Assembly: GCF_014235785.1 (NCBI RefSeq) | Contig: NZ_CP060137.1 | Coordinates: 248,001-312,000 of the forward strand | Reading direction: 5' to 3' | Length of the DNA: 64,000 nt | DNA from: Bacillus sp. PAMC26568 | GTDB lineage: Bacteria > Bacillota > Bacilli > Bacillales > Bacillaceae | In this document: positions 51,932-61,060 of the stretch, in pieces | Layout of the letters: each line of letters opens with the position of its first letter | Position numbering within the stretch: the first letter of the stretch is position 1 | Notes under the pieces: model-generated | Seen by the model: the letters and a program-made list of their open reading frames with translations, nothing else | Told to the model about the DNA's origin: nothing | Database searches by the model: none | Program-made: the position numbers and the translations under genes

Positions 51932-53758
51932 ATGGATATTGGACGTAATGACCCGTGCCATTGCGGCAGCGGGAAAAAATATAAGAAGTGCTGTATAAAG
52001 AAAGTGACTTCGCTTGATGCGATTCGAGAAGAGGAATTGCGGAGAATGCAAGCAGAGTTATTCCAGTTTGCTGATTTTCACATGTCTCCTGAGCTTGAAG
52101 ACATCATTGATGAATATATAGGTGACGGTGTAAAAGATGAAGAAAATCTGTTGGCTGCTCTCCTTAGAATATGGGGGATTTTTTCGTATCAGAAAGAGCA
52201 GGGCAGAACGATGATGGAATCGTTTATTGAGCAAAAACGTAAAGAGTCTGTGCGGCCTTCTGTTATTTCTCAACTTGAAAAATGGGTAAATGCTGCACCA
52301 TCGATTTCCTTCGTTAGGAAAAAGGAAGAAGGCGGATGGTATTCGGTCGAAGATCTTTTTTCAAATGAAGTTAAACGTGTGAAGATGGATGAAGAGAGTG
52401 AAGTAGATTTTGAAGATGGTGATCTTTTAATTGGTTACTTAGTGCCATTCGGTCAGTACTACTCCTATTTCATAAATGCGCTGGATATTCCTGAAGTGGA
52501 AGGGATCCGATTTGCTGAAACGGCAAAGTCTGTTTTTGCTGAGAGTGAATTCACAAATGCAGAGAATTTTATGATCTCTCATTATCCTGCCATGATGAAA
52601 TCATTGATTGTGGGTCATGATGTTGATTTGGACATTTCTGAGATGGTGTGGGCGAATCCGCTCCATATGCTTGCAGCTTCTGTTTTAGAGGATACCTTAA
52701 AACATAGCGGAATAACAGGTACAGACAGAGATCTTGGAATAAGGGTCTGGAACAGATACAGCAACAGAATTCAGCCAGTAATGAAAAAGCCTCAAATTTA
52801 TTCAGCTGCGATGCACTATTATCTTGAGAAACATCTTATGGAAGTGCCATCTTCAACTCAAAAAGGAGTGGCTGAACAATATGGCATTAGCCCGGCCTCT
52901 CTTTCAAAAGCATATCGTCAAATGGAAGAGGAAATTGAAGAAGACGTGGAATATATTTTGCAGCATGTAAATGATGAGATAACGAACCTCGGACTGGACG
53001 AGCCCGGCCAATATGAAGAATTCGATCCTAATTGGCAGCCTGAATCCGACAAAGAAGAAGCACAAGAATTGATTTTTGAAGCGATGCAAAGTGATCCGAA
53101 AAAGAGATTGAAGCTTGCAAAAGAAGCTTTAGAGCTCTATCCATATCATCCTGACGCCTACAGTATGCTTGCCGAAGCAGAACAGGACCCGGATAAGCAG
53201 CTGCAGCTCTTTAAAAAAGGAATGCAGGTTGGCGAAACAGATCTTGGCGAAGACTTCTTCAAACAGAATAAAGGCATGTTCTGGGGGTTAAGTGAAACAA
53301 GACCTTATATGAGGGCGAAATTTAACTACGCGATGATGGAAGCGGCTGTCGGTCAATTAGAAACGGCTGTTAAGCAATGTGAGGAACTGCTTGAGCTCAA
53401 TGAAATGGATAACCAAGGTGTCCGCTATATGCTATTTGTCATGTATTTCGATTTAGGAATGTACAAGCAGGCGAAAAAGCTGCTGGATCGGTTTGATGAA
53501 AGTCATACTGCAGCAGGGGCATATAATCAAGTATTGATAGAGTACGCATTAAATGGAATAACATCTGCTTTAAAGAAACTTATGAAAAAGGCGAAAGAGA
53601 TTAATCCATTCGTATTTGATTATCTCGTTGGCAAGAAAAAGCTTCCTAAAAATCCTAATTACGATCAGGAAGAAGCTGCTGTATATGTTCAAGAAAATCA
53701 CTATATTTGGTTGAAGAATCCTGAACTGATTAAATGGGTTGCAGAGAACGGAAAGTAA
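51932..53758 (+). CDS. SEC-C domain protein with embedded HTH-like and TPR-like regions
   Basis: A 608-residue cytoplasmic protein. Residues 5-20, NDPCHCGSGKKYKKCC, are a SEC-C zinc motif like that at the SecA C-terminus (CxCxSGxxxxxxCC). Around residues 308-332, STQKGVAEQYGISPASLSKAYRQ resembles a helix-turn-helix. From about 370 the sequence contains TPR-like repeats (AKEALELYPYHPDAYSMLAEAEQDPDKQL; VKQCEELLELNEMDNQGVRYML). SEC-C domains bind nucleic acid or ribosomal/secretory partners; the role is undefined. AAAAGGAG precedes the ATG. The gene has a weak downstream terminator. Confidence 0.86.
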   Translation: MDIGRNDPCHCGSGKKYKKCCIKKVTSLDAIREEELRRMQAELFQFADFHMSPELEDIIDEYIGDGVKDEENLLAALLRIWGIFSYQKEQGRTMMESFIEQKRKESVRPSVISQLEKWVNAAPSISFVRKKEEGGWYSVEDLFSNEVKRVKMDEESEVDFEDGDLLIGYLVPFGQYYSYFINALDIPEVEGIRFAETAKSVFAESEFTNAENFMISHYPAMMKSLIVGHDVDLDISEMVWANPLHMLAASVLEDTLKHSGITGTDRDLGIRVWNRYSNRIQPVMKKPQIYSAAMHYYLEKHLMEVPSSTQKGVAEQYGISPASLSKAYRQMEEEIEEDVEYILQHVNDEITNLGLDEPGQYEEFDPNWQPESDKEEAQELIFEAMQSDPKKRLKLAKEALELYPYHPDAYSMLAEAEQDPDKQLQLFKKGMQVGETDLGEDFFKQNKGMFWGLSETRPYMRAKFNYAMMEAAVGQLETAVKQCEELLELNEMDNQGVRYMLFVMYFDLGMYKQAKKLLDRFDESHTAAGAYNQVLIEYALNGITSALKKLMKKAKEINPFVFDYLVGKKKLPKNPNYDQEEAAVYVQENHYIWLKNPELIKWVAENGK

Positions 53759-53765
53759 TAAGAGG

Positions 53766-53797
53766 AAGGCAGGGATCTTAGGGTCTTTGCCTTTTTT
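53766..53797 (+). terminator. Terminator after the SEC-C gene
   Basis: AAGGCA (53766-53771) pairs with TGCCTT (53788-53793), with further wobble pairs inside, followed by TTTTG. Confidence 0.7.
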
Positions 53798-53836
53798 GAA
53801 TGGAATCGGAACTATTTTTGTTGTGATTCTGTGCTC

Positions 53837-53941
53837 GGATTATAAGATGCTGATTTCGGCGAATAAAACCAGGTTTTCAGCTAATAAGACGGGCCTTGCG
53901 GATAATAAAAGTGGCTTTTTCGATATTAAGGCAGGATACTA
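53837..53941 (+). repeat. 21-bp-period repeat array, locus 6 (five units)
   Basis: Five exact 21-base units start at 53837, 53858, 53879, 53900 and 53921, with ATAA[GA] cores. They align base by base in order with locus 1 (same first unit GGAT.ATAAGATG.TGATTT and last unit CGAT..TAAGGCAG). The heptad frame reads DYKMLIS, ANKTRFS, ANKTGLA, DNKSGFF, DIKAGY, then stops. Confidence 0.85.
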
Positions 53942-53958
53942 GGAATTGAAAATGCTAT

Positions 53959-53994
53959 GAAAAAAACAGTGAATCCCAAAACAGGAATCCACTG
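53959..53994 (-). terminator. Terminator of the LCP gene
   Basis: On the minus strand CAGTGGATTCC pairs with GGGATTCACTG (one G-U pair) around TGTTTT, followed by TTTTTTTC. Confidence 0.87.
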
Positions 53995-54000
53995 CACTTC

Positions 54001-54945
54001 TTAATTCGAAGCTGTACTAGGCTCAAGCTCCAAATGTTCTTTTAATTGATTTGATAATCCTAATCGCTCTTCTTCAGGGACGATGTAGTAGTAGACTCCA
54101 CCGATTTTATCGCCAGTCCCTTTTACTTGAAATTGCTCCAGTGAGTTGCGTGCATCTTTATAATTTTCCTGAATGCCCCACATTTCGTCCATATCTAAAT
54201 TTGTTTTCACATTATTTTCAACTACTTTAAACATCTCGCCAAATTTAGTGAGAGAAGATATATTGGCACCTTTTTGAATAACTGCTTCAATGACTTGACG
54301 CTGACGATCCTGACGGCCGAAATCACCGCGTGGATCTTCGTAGCGCATTCTAGTATATTTAAGCGCAGTTTCACCATCTAATGAAACAAGACCTTTATTA
54401 AATGTTTTACCTTCATAGGTGAAGTTTAAAGTATTGTTTACTTCTACTCCTCCAACAGCATCAACTATATCTTTAAAGCTTTCCATATTAACTTTCACAA
54501 AGTAATCAACCGGCACATCCAAAAAGTTTTCAACCGTATTGATGGCCATTTCTGTTCCGCCAAATGCATATGCATGATTGATTTTATCCTCTTTGCCTTT
54601 GCCGATAATTTCTGTTCTTGTATCACGAGGAATACTGACCATATTCATAGACTTCTTATTCGGATTAACTGTTAAAAGAATTAATGAATCAGAACGGCCT
54701 CTATCGCCCTCTCTTTCATCTACTCCCATTAATAAAACTGAAATCGGATCCTTCTCTTTAAAAGCAACTGGATCAGGCCGTTTTTCTGATTTATCTCTTC
54801 CAATATCCTCTTGAATCTTTGCTACTGTATCACTTGCTGTTTTATACAAATAGAACGCGTATCCCCCTGTACCCAGCACGAGTAAACCGATGATACTAAG
54901 CGTAATCCAGAGCCATTTGCGTTTTTTATGTTTGTTCTGTCTCAT
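54001..54945 (-). CDS. LytR-CpsA-Psr (LCP) family transferase
   Basis: A 314-residue membrane protein that attaches anionic polymers (wall teichoic acid or capsule) from undecaprenyl carriers to peptidoglycan. One membrane helix (about residues 13-33) is followed by the LCP domain: ISVLLMGVDEREGDRGRSDS, SIPRDTRTEIIG (catalytic Arg), the Asn/Gly-rich DKINHAYAFGG, NMESFKDIVDAVGGVEV, and RMRYEDPRGDFGRQDRQRQV. It resembles TagU/LytR of Bacillus. ATG 54945 (TTG 54948 is alternative) after AAAGGATGG. A good sigma-A promoter lies upstream (54982-55010). Confidence 0.94.
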   Translation of the reverse strand: MRQNKHKKRKWLWITLSIIGLLVLGTGGYAFYLYKTASDTVAKIQEDIGRDKSEKRPDPVAFKEKDPISVLLMGVDEREGDRGRSDSLILLTVNPNKKSMNMVSIPRDTRTEIIGKGKEDKINHAYAFGGTEMAINTVENFLDVPVDYFVKVNMESFKDIVDAVGGVEVNNTLNFTYEGKTFNKGLVSLDGETALKYTRMRYEDPRGDFGRQDRQRQVIEAVIQKGANISSLTKFGEMFKVVENNVKTNLDMDEMWGIQENYKDARNSLEQFQVKGTGDKIGGVYYYIVPEEERLGLSNQLKEHLELEPSTASN

Positions 54946-54981
54946 CAAACCATCCTTTAAAAGATTTAATAGCCTAAAGCC

Positions 54982-55010
54982 ATTATATTTTTACAATATC
55001 ATGGAAACAA
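54982..55010 (-). promoter_or_regulatory. Sigma-A promoter for the LCP gene
   Basis: On the minus strand TTGTTT (55010-55005) and TATAAT (54987-54982) are separated by exactly 17 bases. The LCP start is 37 bases further. The divergent region also holds the start of the LRR gene. Confidence 0.75.
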
Positions 55011-55168
55011 TACTTTTTTTGTAAAAGTTCAAGATATCTTTTAATAAGACGTATTGCGCATGATAAAAGTTTCATATATATGTAGAATTTTGTCTTATGA
55101 TAGTGATAGCTAAGAAATTTTTTCCAATCTATAATAATCTTATACGTTTTAACAAATTAGGGGGATCA

Positions 55169-58100
55169 ATGGACAATATGAGAAAAAGACTATCGCTTTT
55201 TATTATCTTTACTCTCTTGCTATCACTGGCTGCTCCATTTTCAGCACAAGCGATAGAAGCAACTTCTTTAGCCGTTCATTCTATTAAGAATACGGCGGAA
55301 GGAACAGAGTTTTATTGGTCAACTGTTTCAGATGGTTCAGAATCTGAAGCATTTATTATGCAAAAAAATGACGAAGAAAAAGAGATTGAAGCAGAATTGG
55401 TCGATGAGTTAAAGGGACGAGCTGCTACAGAACGAACGTATAGGTGGATCGATACGGAAGTAACTGAAGATGAAACGAACACTTATACAGTCAAACTTTC
55501 AGCAAATAAAGAAATCAAGACAGCTGCTGTTCCTGTTACATATAAGAATGCCGGAGGAGAAGTTGATCTTCCAGGTGAAGCAGAACCGCTCCCTGCGGAT
55601 CCAACATTCATATTAAACGCACGGGCTGAAGGTGCGAATATCATTGTATCCTGGCCAGTCTATAAATCTGAAAAGCCGGTTGAATACGTGTTATATCAAG
55701 ACGGCCAAGAAGTGAACAAGTATACGGACGCCGGTGAGCATGTGTTTGAAGGGCTTGAGCCCGGTACGGACTATCACTTTTCCATGAATGTCGTGGTGGA
55801 AGGTGAGCTAGTAGATATGAAGAGTATATCAATAAAAACAGAGGAAATAGGTAAACCTGATTTCACGGTGTTTTTATACCCTGAGAGCGAATCAGCTTTT
55901 AATGCAACGTGGATTTATGAAGCCGCTGACACATACAATGTGTATTTAAATGGTGAACTAAAATTAGAGAAAACGAAAGATATTGATTATCGTTTTGAAG
56001 ATTTAGAGGCAAACACCAGCTATGAAGTAAAGGTAGAGGCGCTTGATCAGGAAGGAAAGCTTTTAAAAGAAAGCTTGGCATCTGTAAAAACGAATGCTGC
56101 ACCTGTGGGAGAAATCGTTGAAATTAAAGATGATTATTTAAAAATGTCAATTAAAGAGCAGCTTGGACTTAGACGCGATATTACAGAAAGTGACATGAAA
56201 AAACTGACAAGCTTAACCGCTTTTGCGGTTGAAGATTTGTCTGGTCTTGAAAAAGCAGAAAATTTAACACGGTTAGAATTGGTATTAAGTAATATTAAAG
56301 ATCTTACCGTTTTAACAGAACTAAAACAGTTAGAGTATCTTGATTTAACGTTAACAGATGCAAATGACTACAGTCAGCTTTCAGCAGTGACAAGTTTAAA
56401 AACGCTGATCCTGGCGGGTACTGGTGTAAAAGATCTTTCAAGCTTTGCGGCATTAACAAACCTTGAACTGCTGAATCTAATGTACACAGAAGTTGAGAAT
56501 CTAGATTCATTATCTTCTCTTCAAAGGCTGGAAGAACTGGATATCAGCTACACGAGCGTGAAAAGCATCAAAGTTCTGGAAACACTTAAATCACTTAAAA
56601 AGGTCATTTTATATGGTCCCGGATATTTTGACGTAATGGATGAAATCGAAAGCTTCAAAAATGAAAAGGTTGAATTTTTCACGGATGAAAACTTGGATAT
56701 ATATCTTGAAGCGATTAAACCAATCGATAATGGTGTTTCATTATCTTGGGAGTATGCGGGTTCCGGGAAGCTGGATCACTATGGGCTTACAGTAAACAAT
56801 GAAAAGCAAGTCATTCAGAGCAAGAAAAAGCGTATGCAGTATAAGGTTGAGGGACTTGAACCTGAAAAAACATATAAATTTACGTTAGAAGCCTTCAACA
56901 GTGAGAAAAAATTAATTGGAACAACAACTTGGTTTTTCACAACTTTAAAAGCGCCTTCTGGTGAAAATGTTGCTTTTAAGGATGCTAATTTAGAGAAGGC
57001 GCTTAAAAATCACTTTGGATTTGATCGCGCGATTGACAAAAATGATATGGAACATTTAACAGAGCTTGATTTATCAGGACAGGATATTTCGAATCTTTCA
57101 GGCTTAGAAAGCGCTAAAAACCTGAATACTCTCATTCTGTCCAGCAATCAGATCGTAAACATCGAGCCTTTAAGCGAGCTTACTAGCCTCCATACCTTAG
57201 CCTTGGATGGAAACGAGATAGCTGATTTCTCTCCATTGATAAGTCTTGCGAAATTAACATATTTAGATCTTTCTTATACTGGAATTAAGGATCTTTCCGT
57301 TCTTTCAGGTCAAGCAGATGTCAATCAACTGCTGCTTTCCGGTAATGGACTAAGAGACTTATCAGATTTACCAAAAATGGAAAGACTGCAATCTCTTATT
57401 TTGTCCGAAAACGAATTTACAGACTTTGAAGCCGTTAAGGAATATAGAGATTTGGCTCATTTGATTGTGAACAGTAATCCAATTAAAAGCCTGGATGGAA
57501 TTGAGCAGTTTAAAAATATTAGTTATTTGGATCTTGGTATGACTGAAATCAGCACTATTGATTTATTGAAAGACTTAGAGAAGCTGCAATACGTCAATTT
57601 AATGGAAATCCCAACATTAGATCTTTCTTTCGAATCAGAAGCGCGCGAAATCGTGCGTGAATTGGAAGCTAAAGGTGTATATGTAGAGTATGAAATCAAT
57701 CTTAACCTCTATACAACCATTGTCAGTGAATCAACCATTGGCGTTGATTGGGAATATATGAGCGATAAAGAAGCAGCAGCTTTTCAGCTTTTAGCAAATG
57801 GAGAAGTAGCTGAAGGAGCAGAATCCATTGATCCGATGGAAACGAACTTTATCATAGAAGGACTGACAGAAGAAACAATTTATGAAATAGAGCTCCGTGC
57901 ATTAGATGCTAAAGGGAAAATTATCGATAATGCGATTACTTATGAAAAGACTTTGCCTATACCAACAACACCCAAGATAACATTTAAAGATAAAGCATTG
58001 GAATCCATCATTAAAGAGCAGCTTGGCTTAACAAGACAGCTTCATGAAGAAGATATGCTCCGCGTATATTGGTTAGATCTCATGTTTACAGACGTTAAAG

Positions 58101-59536
58101 ATTTATCAGATCTAAAATTTGCGAAAGAATTAGAATGGCTCAGTATTACTGAAAATGAGTCAGCGCTTGACCTTCAACCTCTGAAAGAACTTGAGAAACT
58201 ATTCGGGATTTCAATCAGCCACTCTAAGATTGAAGACTATGGAAAGCTGAAAGAGCTCAAGCATTTAACGAACCTTGAAATTTTCGCGAATGATTTAACG
58301 GATCTTTCTTTTATAAAAGAACTAAGAAATATAGAATTTCTTTCCCTTTCAGACAATAAAATTACCGATCTGTCTGTATTTAAAGATACCAGTTTGAATC
58401 AATTATTCAGCTTGAATCTATCAAACAATCATATTAGTAATCTGGATGGAATACAGGGCTTAAAAGATCAGTTAATGATGCTGGATGTTTCACGTAATCC
58501 TGTAGAAAGCATTGCAGATTTGGCTGATTTCACTGAACTCACCGAATTGAATCTTGAGAAAACCAGTGTTGAAGATTTAGAACCATTATTAACCCTTTCA
58601 TCATTGGAATTCGTCTACCTTTATGGGATCAAAGGTATGGATTTTTCAGAAGGATCGGAAGCCTATCAAATCATTCAACGGCTGATTGAAAATGGCGTAA
58701 TTGTTGAATACGAAGTTACTATGATGCCTGAAATCTATACGAATGATGTGACTCAAAGTACAATCGACATCTCATGGGATCAGATGCTGCCAGGTCTAAA
58801 GGGAACATATATTGTGACTCTTGATGGTGAACCAGTGGCTGAACTGGATGGCAATGAGACATCTTATCTTATTGAAGATCTTGATCCTGAAACAACGTAT
58901 TTCATTGATATCACCGCGATATACGAAGAAGAAATGTACAACATTGCATATACAGAAATCACGACATTGCCTGAAGATGAAGAAGAGCGAGTTGTAAAAG
59001 TAGCGGAACTTTTCCTGGTTGATGAAGAATGGAATGCCGTTAAAAATGCTGAATTTGAACTGATGAGCACAGATGATGACAACCAGGAATTCTATTCTTT
59101 TGGTACAAGTGATGAGACTGGGCAGCTTTCAGACTTAACAGGTGATGAACCAAAAGGTACGTTTGAACTTCTTATTGGTCATTACGAACTCTATGTGGTT
59201 ACTGAAGATGATAAAAAATATATTTATGAATTTGAGATTAAAGAAGATGGAAATTATCTGAAAGATCCTCTCGTTTTCTTAGTCGAAAAAGATGATCAGC
59301 CAACATCACCGGTTGATCCGGAAGATCCAAAAACAGATGAAAATAAAGAAGAGCCGAAAACTGATGAAGAGACTGGCGGTAATAAAGCAGACCCAATCAA
59401 ACCAGTCGATCCATCTAATAAAGGATCCAAAAATCCATTGCCAAGCACGGCAACTGAATCCTACAATCTAGTTCTTTTGGGTATCATCTTGCTTGCTACA
59501 GGAACAGCTGCTTACTTTATTAGAAGAAGAGCATAG
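55169..59536 (+). CDS. Large leucine-rich-repeat surface protein with LPxTA sorting signal
   Basis: A 1455-residue secreted, wall-anchored protein. Signal peptide (MRKRLSLFIIFTLLLSLAAP..., cleavage after SAQA). Then fibronectin-type III-like units (EYVLYQDGQEV, NVYLNGELKLEKTKD), three blocks of internalin-like 22-residue leucine-rich repeats (LTELDLSGQDISNLSGLE, LNTLILSSNQIVNIEPL, LTNLEIFANDLTDLSF), each preceded by VAFKDANLEKALK-like caps, and a Cna-B-like domain near the end. The C-terminus has PLPSTATES, an LPxTA sorting motif, then a hydrophobic segment and RRRA tail. Likely adhesion or polymer interaction. ATG 55169 follows AGGGGGATC. TTGCGC/TATATG at 55054-55082 is a weak promoter candidate. 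Confidence 0.9.
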   Translation: MDNMRKRLSLFIIFTLLLSLAAPFSAQAIEATSLAVHSIKNTAEGTEFYWSTVSDGSESEAFIMQKNDEEKEIEAELVDELKGRAATERTYRWIDTEVTEDETNTYTVKLSANKEIKTAAVPVTYKNAGGEVDLPGEAEPLPADPTFILNARAEGANIIVSWPVYKSEKPVEYVLYQDGQEVNKYTDAGEHVFEGLEPGTDYHFSMNVVVEGELVDMKSISIKTEEIGKPDFTVFLYPESESAFNATWIYEAADTYNVYLNGELKLEKTKDIDYRFEDLEANTSYEVKVEALDQEGKLLKESLASVKTNAAPVGEIVEIKDDYLKMSIKEQLGLRRDITESDMKKLTSLTAFAVEDLSGLEKAENLTRLELVLSNIKDLTVLTELKQLEYLDLTLTDANDYSQLSAVTSLKTLILAGTGVKDLSSFAALTNLELLNLMYTEVENLDSLSSLQRLEELDISYTSVKSIKVLETLKSLKKVILYGPGYFDVMDEIESFKNEKVEFFTDENLDIYLEAIKPIDNGVSLSWEYAGSGKLDHYGLTVNNEKQVIQSKKKRMQYKVEGLEPEKTYKFTLEAFNSEKKLIGTTTWFFTTLKAPSGENVAFKDANLEKALKNHFGFDRAIDKNDMEHLTELDLSGQDISNLSGLESAKNLNTLILSSNQIVNIEPLSELTSLHTLALDGNEIADFSPLISLAKLTYLDLSYTGIKDLSVLSGQADVNQLLLSGNGLRDLSDLPKMERLQSLILSENEFTDFEAVKEYRDLAHLIVNSNPIKSLDGIEQFKNISYLDLGMTEISTIDLLKDLEKLQYVNLMEIPTLDLSFESEAREIVRELEAKGVYVEYEINLNLYTTIVSESTIGVDWEYMSDKEAAAFQLLANGEVAEGAESIDPMETNFIIEGLTEETIYEIELRALDAKGKIIDNAITYEKTLPIPTTPKITFKDKALESIIKEQLGLTRQLHEEDMLRVYWLDLMFTDVKDLSDLKFAKELEWLSITENESALDLQPLKELEKLFGISISHSKIEDYGKLKELKHLTNLEIFANDLTDLSFIKELRNIEFLSLSDNKITDLSVFKDTSLNQLFSLNLSNNHISNLDGIQGLKDQLMMLDVSRNPVESIADLADFTELTELNLEKTSVEDLEPLLTLSSLEFVYLYGIKGMDFSEGSEAYQIIQRLIENGVIVEYEVTMMPEIYTNDVTQSTIDISWDQMLPGLKGTYIVTLDGEPVAELDGNETSYLIEDLDPETTYFIDITAIYEEEMYNIAYTEITTLPEDEEERVVKVAELFLVDEEWNAVKNAEFELMSTDDDNQEFYSFGTSDETGQLSDLTGDEPKGTFELLIGHYELYVVTEDDKKYIYEFEIKEDGNYLKDPLVFLVEKDDQPTSPVDPEDPKTDENKEEPKTDEETGGNKADPIKPVDPSNKGSKNPLPSTATESYNLVLLGIILLATGTAAYFIRRRA

Positions 59537-59544
59537 TAAACGAT

Positions 59545-59572
59545 CCCTCTCTATATTTAGAGAGGGTTTTTA
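59545..59572 (+). terminator. Terminator after the LRR gene
   Basis: CCCTCTCTA (59545-59553) pairs perfectly with TAGAGAGGG (59558-59566), followed by TTTTTA. Confidence 0.9.
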
Positions 59573-59637
59573 TTGTAAAATATACCAAAATACAATAAAA
59601 TATAACTAGTAAAATAGTCCTTATTAGGGGTGTGGAG

Positions 59638-60930
59638 ATGTACTGTTCAAAATGCGGGTCATCCATTCATGATCGATCAAAATATTGTCCAGGTTGCGGC
59701 AAACAGGTTCACCAAAAATCAAATAAATTGATGGTCTCGATGATTATCATGATGTCATTGATATGCATTGGTGTGTTCGGTTATTTAGGCATGCAATTTA
59801 TTGAAGAAGAACCAGTGAAGCAAGCAGCAAGTGAAAAAGTGGTAAAAACTCAAGTTGAAAAGACCGAGATTAAACCAGAAGCAGTTCAGGTAACTGAAAC
59901 AAAGATTATTGAAAAAGCAGCACCTTCAAAAGATGTTTCTGCCATCATCGAAAGCGCGCAGCCAAAGGTGTACACCATCTTTAGTGATTACGGTCAAGGT
60001 TCCGGGTTTTTAATGAACAAGTCAGGTGATATTCTGACAAATGCACATGTTGTGGAAGGCAGTATCACGGTTAATATACGCAGCTACGACGGTACTGAAT
60101 TTGAAGGCACAGTGATTGGCTACAGCAACGACGTAGACATTGCAGTGATCAGAGTCCCTGATCTTGCCGGTCAAGCGCCTCTTGCACTAGAATCAGCGAC
60201 TGAAGCGAAACTAGGAGACGAAGTGATTGCCCTTGGCAGTCCAAGAGGTTTTGAAAATACAGCTACACTTGGCAACATAAGCGGAGTCAATCGTACATTT
60301 GTCATTGAGCCCCATACATATGAAGGGATTTACCAAATCTCAGCACCAATTGCACCTGGCAGCAGCGGGGGTCCCTTACTAGATAAAGAGTCAGAAAAAG
60401 TCATAGCCATTAATTCAGCCAGACATAATGAGGAAACGAATATTGGCTTTAGCATTCCTCTTTTCAAAGTGTATAGCATTCTTCAGGGATGGATTCAATC
60501 TCCAATGAGCGAGGAAGAAGTTACCGCACTTTTCTATAATGGAGAAGGTTTGTATTTTTATCAGGATCTATACGACAATGAATACTACTTCGACGGCGGA
60601 GATTACAGTGAGGATTACGACTACTATGAATATCCTTATGAAGAGGATTATTCTGAAGAGTCCCCAGATGACACATATGAAGAGGAAAATAGTGACGAGT
60701 ATGTAGAAGATTCCTATGGAGAGGAGGACTACTCTGAAGACTACTATTATGAAGAAGAATATGAAGAACCCTATACGGAGGAAATTATAGAAGAAAATCC
60801 AGAGGAAGAAATACCGTACGAAGAAGAATTAAGCGAGGAGGGTATGGAAGAATTCGAAGTTGAAGAAGAAACTCCTATTGTTGAGGAAACACTTCCCGAA
60901 GAGAGTGACCCAGCTACAGAAACCGAATAA
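59638..60930 (+). CDS. Membrane trypsin-like serine protease with zinc-ribbon and acidic Tyr-rich tail
   Basis: A 430-residue protein. Residues 1-25 are a zinc ribbon (CSKCGSS...CPGCGK), then a membrane helix (about 33-53), a linker, and a HtrA-like protease domain with the triad His137 (TNAHVVEG), Asp167 (NDVDIAVI) and Ser243 (PGSSGGPL). No PDZ domain is seen; the last ~110 residues are E/D/Y-rich (EEDYSEESPDDTYEEENSD). Domain order implies cytosolic ribbon and extracytoplasmic protease. ATG 59638 after AGGGGTG; a GTG at 59632 is the alternative. It follows the LRR gene and may process surface proteins, an inference. Confidence 0.88.
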   Translation: MYCSKCGSSIHDRSKYCPGCGKQVHQKSNKLMVSMIIMMSLICIGVFGYLGMQFIEEEPVKQAASEKVVKTQVEKTEIKPEAVQVTETKIIEKAAPSKDVSAIIESAQPKVYTIFSDYGQGSGFLMNKSGDILTNAHVVEGSITVNIRSYDGTEFEGTVIGYSNDVDIAVIRVPDLAGQAPLALESATEAKLGDEVIALGSPRGFENTATLGNISGVNRTFVIEPHTYEGIYQISAPIAPGSSGGPLLDKESEKVIAINSARHNEETNIGFSIPLFKVYSILQGWIQSPMSEEEVTALFYNGEGLYFYQDLYDNEYYFDGGDYSEDYDYYEYPYEEDYSEESPDDTYEEENSDEYVEDSYGEEDYSEDYYYEEEYEEPYTEEIIEENPEEEIPYEEELSEEGMEEFEVEEETPIVEETLPEESDPATETE

Positions 60931-60932
60931 TG

Positions 60933-60970
60933 TGCAAAATGCTTCCTTTGGGGAGCATTTTGCATTTTAA
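60933..60970 (+). terminator. Hairpin terminator after the protease gene
   Basis: TGCAAAATGCTTCC (60933-60946) pairs with GGGAGCATTTTGCA (60951-60964), followed by TTTTAAAAA. The T-run is short. Confidence 0.72.
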
Positions 60971-61060
60971 AAACCAACTTTTTTCTGCATTTTATGATAA
61001 TATTATCCATTTTATAGTATAATTCTTGTGACAAAAGACTAACTAAGTGAGGGACTCTCT

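Noticed and set aside
53739..53942. 67-residue frame over the end of the SEC-C gene and locus 6
   Set aside because: It starts inside the SEC-C gene without ribosome site and runs through a terminator; only the heptad part is of interest and is covered as a repeat.
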